The notes below the pieces were generated by a model, which did no database searches, had not been told where the DNA came from, and worked only from the letters and a program-made list of their open reading frames with translations. A stretch of 58,867 nt of DNA from Phycisphaerales bacterium (GTDB taxonomy: Bacteria; Planctomycetota; Phycisphaerae; Phycisphaerales; UBA1924): contig JADYXW010000017.1 in assembly GCA_020853975.1 (NCBI GenBank), positions 1-58,867 of the forward strand. Reading direction: 5' to 3'. How positions within the stretch are numbered: the stretch's first letter is position 1; every line of letters starts with the position of its first letter. The translations under genes were made by a program, and so were the position numbers. Shown in pieces: positions 58,765 through 58,867 of this stretch.

Positions 58765-58867
58765 ATGAGCAAGCGACGGCGTGAACGTGGGCTGTTCGGG
58801 CAGCCGATCCGCGAGGCGGGCGACCAACAGATCGTGCGGATCGTGAAGCTGGCGGCGCGGCTGGCGC
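58765..58867 (+). CDS. N-terminal fragment of an unidentified gene (runs off right edge)
   Basis: Thirty-four codons from ATG 58765 are open to the edge: MSKRRRERGLFG, then QPIREAGDQQIVRIV and KLAARLA. The strongly basic N-terminus followed by a helical segment would fit a DNA- or RNA-binding protein, a transposase or a recombinase. There is too little sequence to name a family. The third codon positions are mostly G or C, which supports coding. Its position after a tRNA and an inverted repeat is what makes a mobile origin worth testing. Confidence 0.4.
   Translation, partial: MSKRRRERGLFGQPIREAGDQQIVRIVKLAARLA

Overview
The window is very GC-rich, densely coded bacterial chromosome. I infer a member of the Planctomycetota, most likely class Phycisphaerae. 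The basis is family content, not a database search: a secreted protein opening with an LEPR-XLL-type motif, a secreted protein ending in two dockerin-like calcium loops of the kind called GC-type dockerin in Phycisphaerales, a PEP-CTERM-like sorting tail, an ECF sigma factor overlapping a Ser/Thr kinase with TPRs, and a SecA far larger than usual. Many starts are GTG or TTG. Neighbouring genes often overlap or abut, including convergent pairs that share coding bases (hemW/rluA-like, thiE/LEPR-XLL gene).

Layout. 1-3.1 kb: the start of an MBL-fold hydrolase gene running off the left edge, then a glycosyltransferase and a membrane/TPR protein one base apart. 3.1-9.6 kb: DinB-like protein, pseudopilin, giant secA, a small membrane-anchored protein, and a stand-alone TSCPD domain resembling the tail of B12-dependent ribonucleotide reductase. 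9.7-12.7 kb: two convergent genes for secreted proteins with opposite kinds of C-terminal tail (PEP-CTERM-like, dockerin-like). 12.8-17.9 kb: a compact minus-strand run of an orphan solute-binding protein, pyruvate kinase, a TPR lipoprotein with an apparent frameshift, and psuG. 17.9-25.8 kb: SDR oxidoreductase, dicarboxylate symporter, aspS, receiver-only response regulator, an unknown protein with a readable promoter/SD, PBP4-type carboxypeptidase and endonuclease IV. 25.8-33 kb: astA-astD, a three-subunit pnt transhydrogenase operon and enolase. 33-37.7 kb: PhoU-like protein and a minus-strand run of PilZ-like protein, panC, gcvT and a cysteine desulfurase-like enzyme. 37.8-41.6 kb: unknown protein, NatAB-like ABC exporter, methyltransferase. 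41.6-46.5 kb: zinc-ribbon coiled-coil protein, cdsA, uppS, purA (translationally overlapping), a 55-residue zinc-ribbon protein and an FHA protein. 46.7-53.3 kb: hemW, RluA-type synthase, 6-phosphogluconolactonase-like protein, a ThiD2-ThiE-type fusion and the LEPR-XLL protein. 53.5-58.3 kb: mscL, DUF481 outer-membrane protein, ECF sigma factor and kinase. The right end has a CAT-anticodon tRNA, a spaced inverted repeat and a truncated gene.

Most of the window is housekeeping: protein export, cell-envelope lipid carriers, glycolysis, NADPH balance, cofactors and tRNA charging. The unusual material is the remodelled SecA, the secreted proteins, the LEPR-XLL protein whose hydrolase nucleophile position is Asp, the frameshifted TPR lipoprotein, and the tRNA-linked right edge. 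I see no CRISPR array, insertion sequence or phage block, and no gene-free stretch longer than 300 bases.
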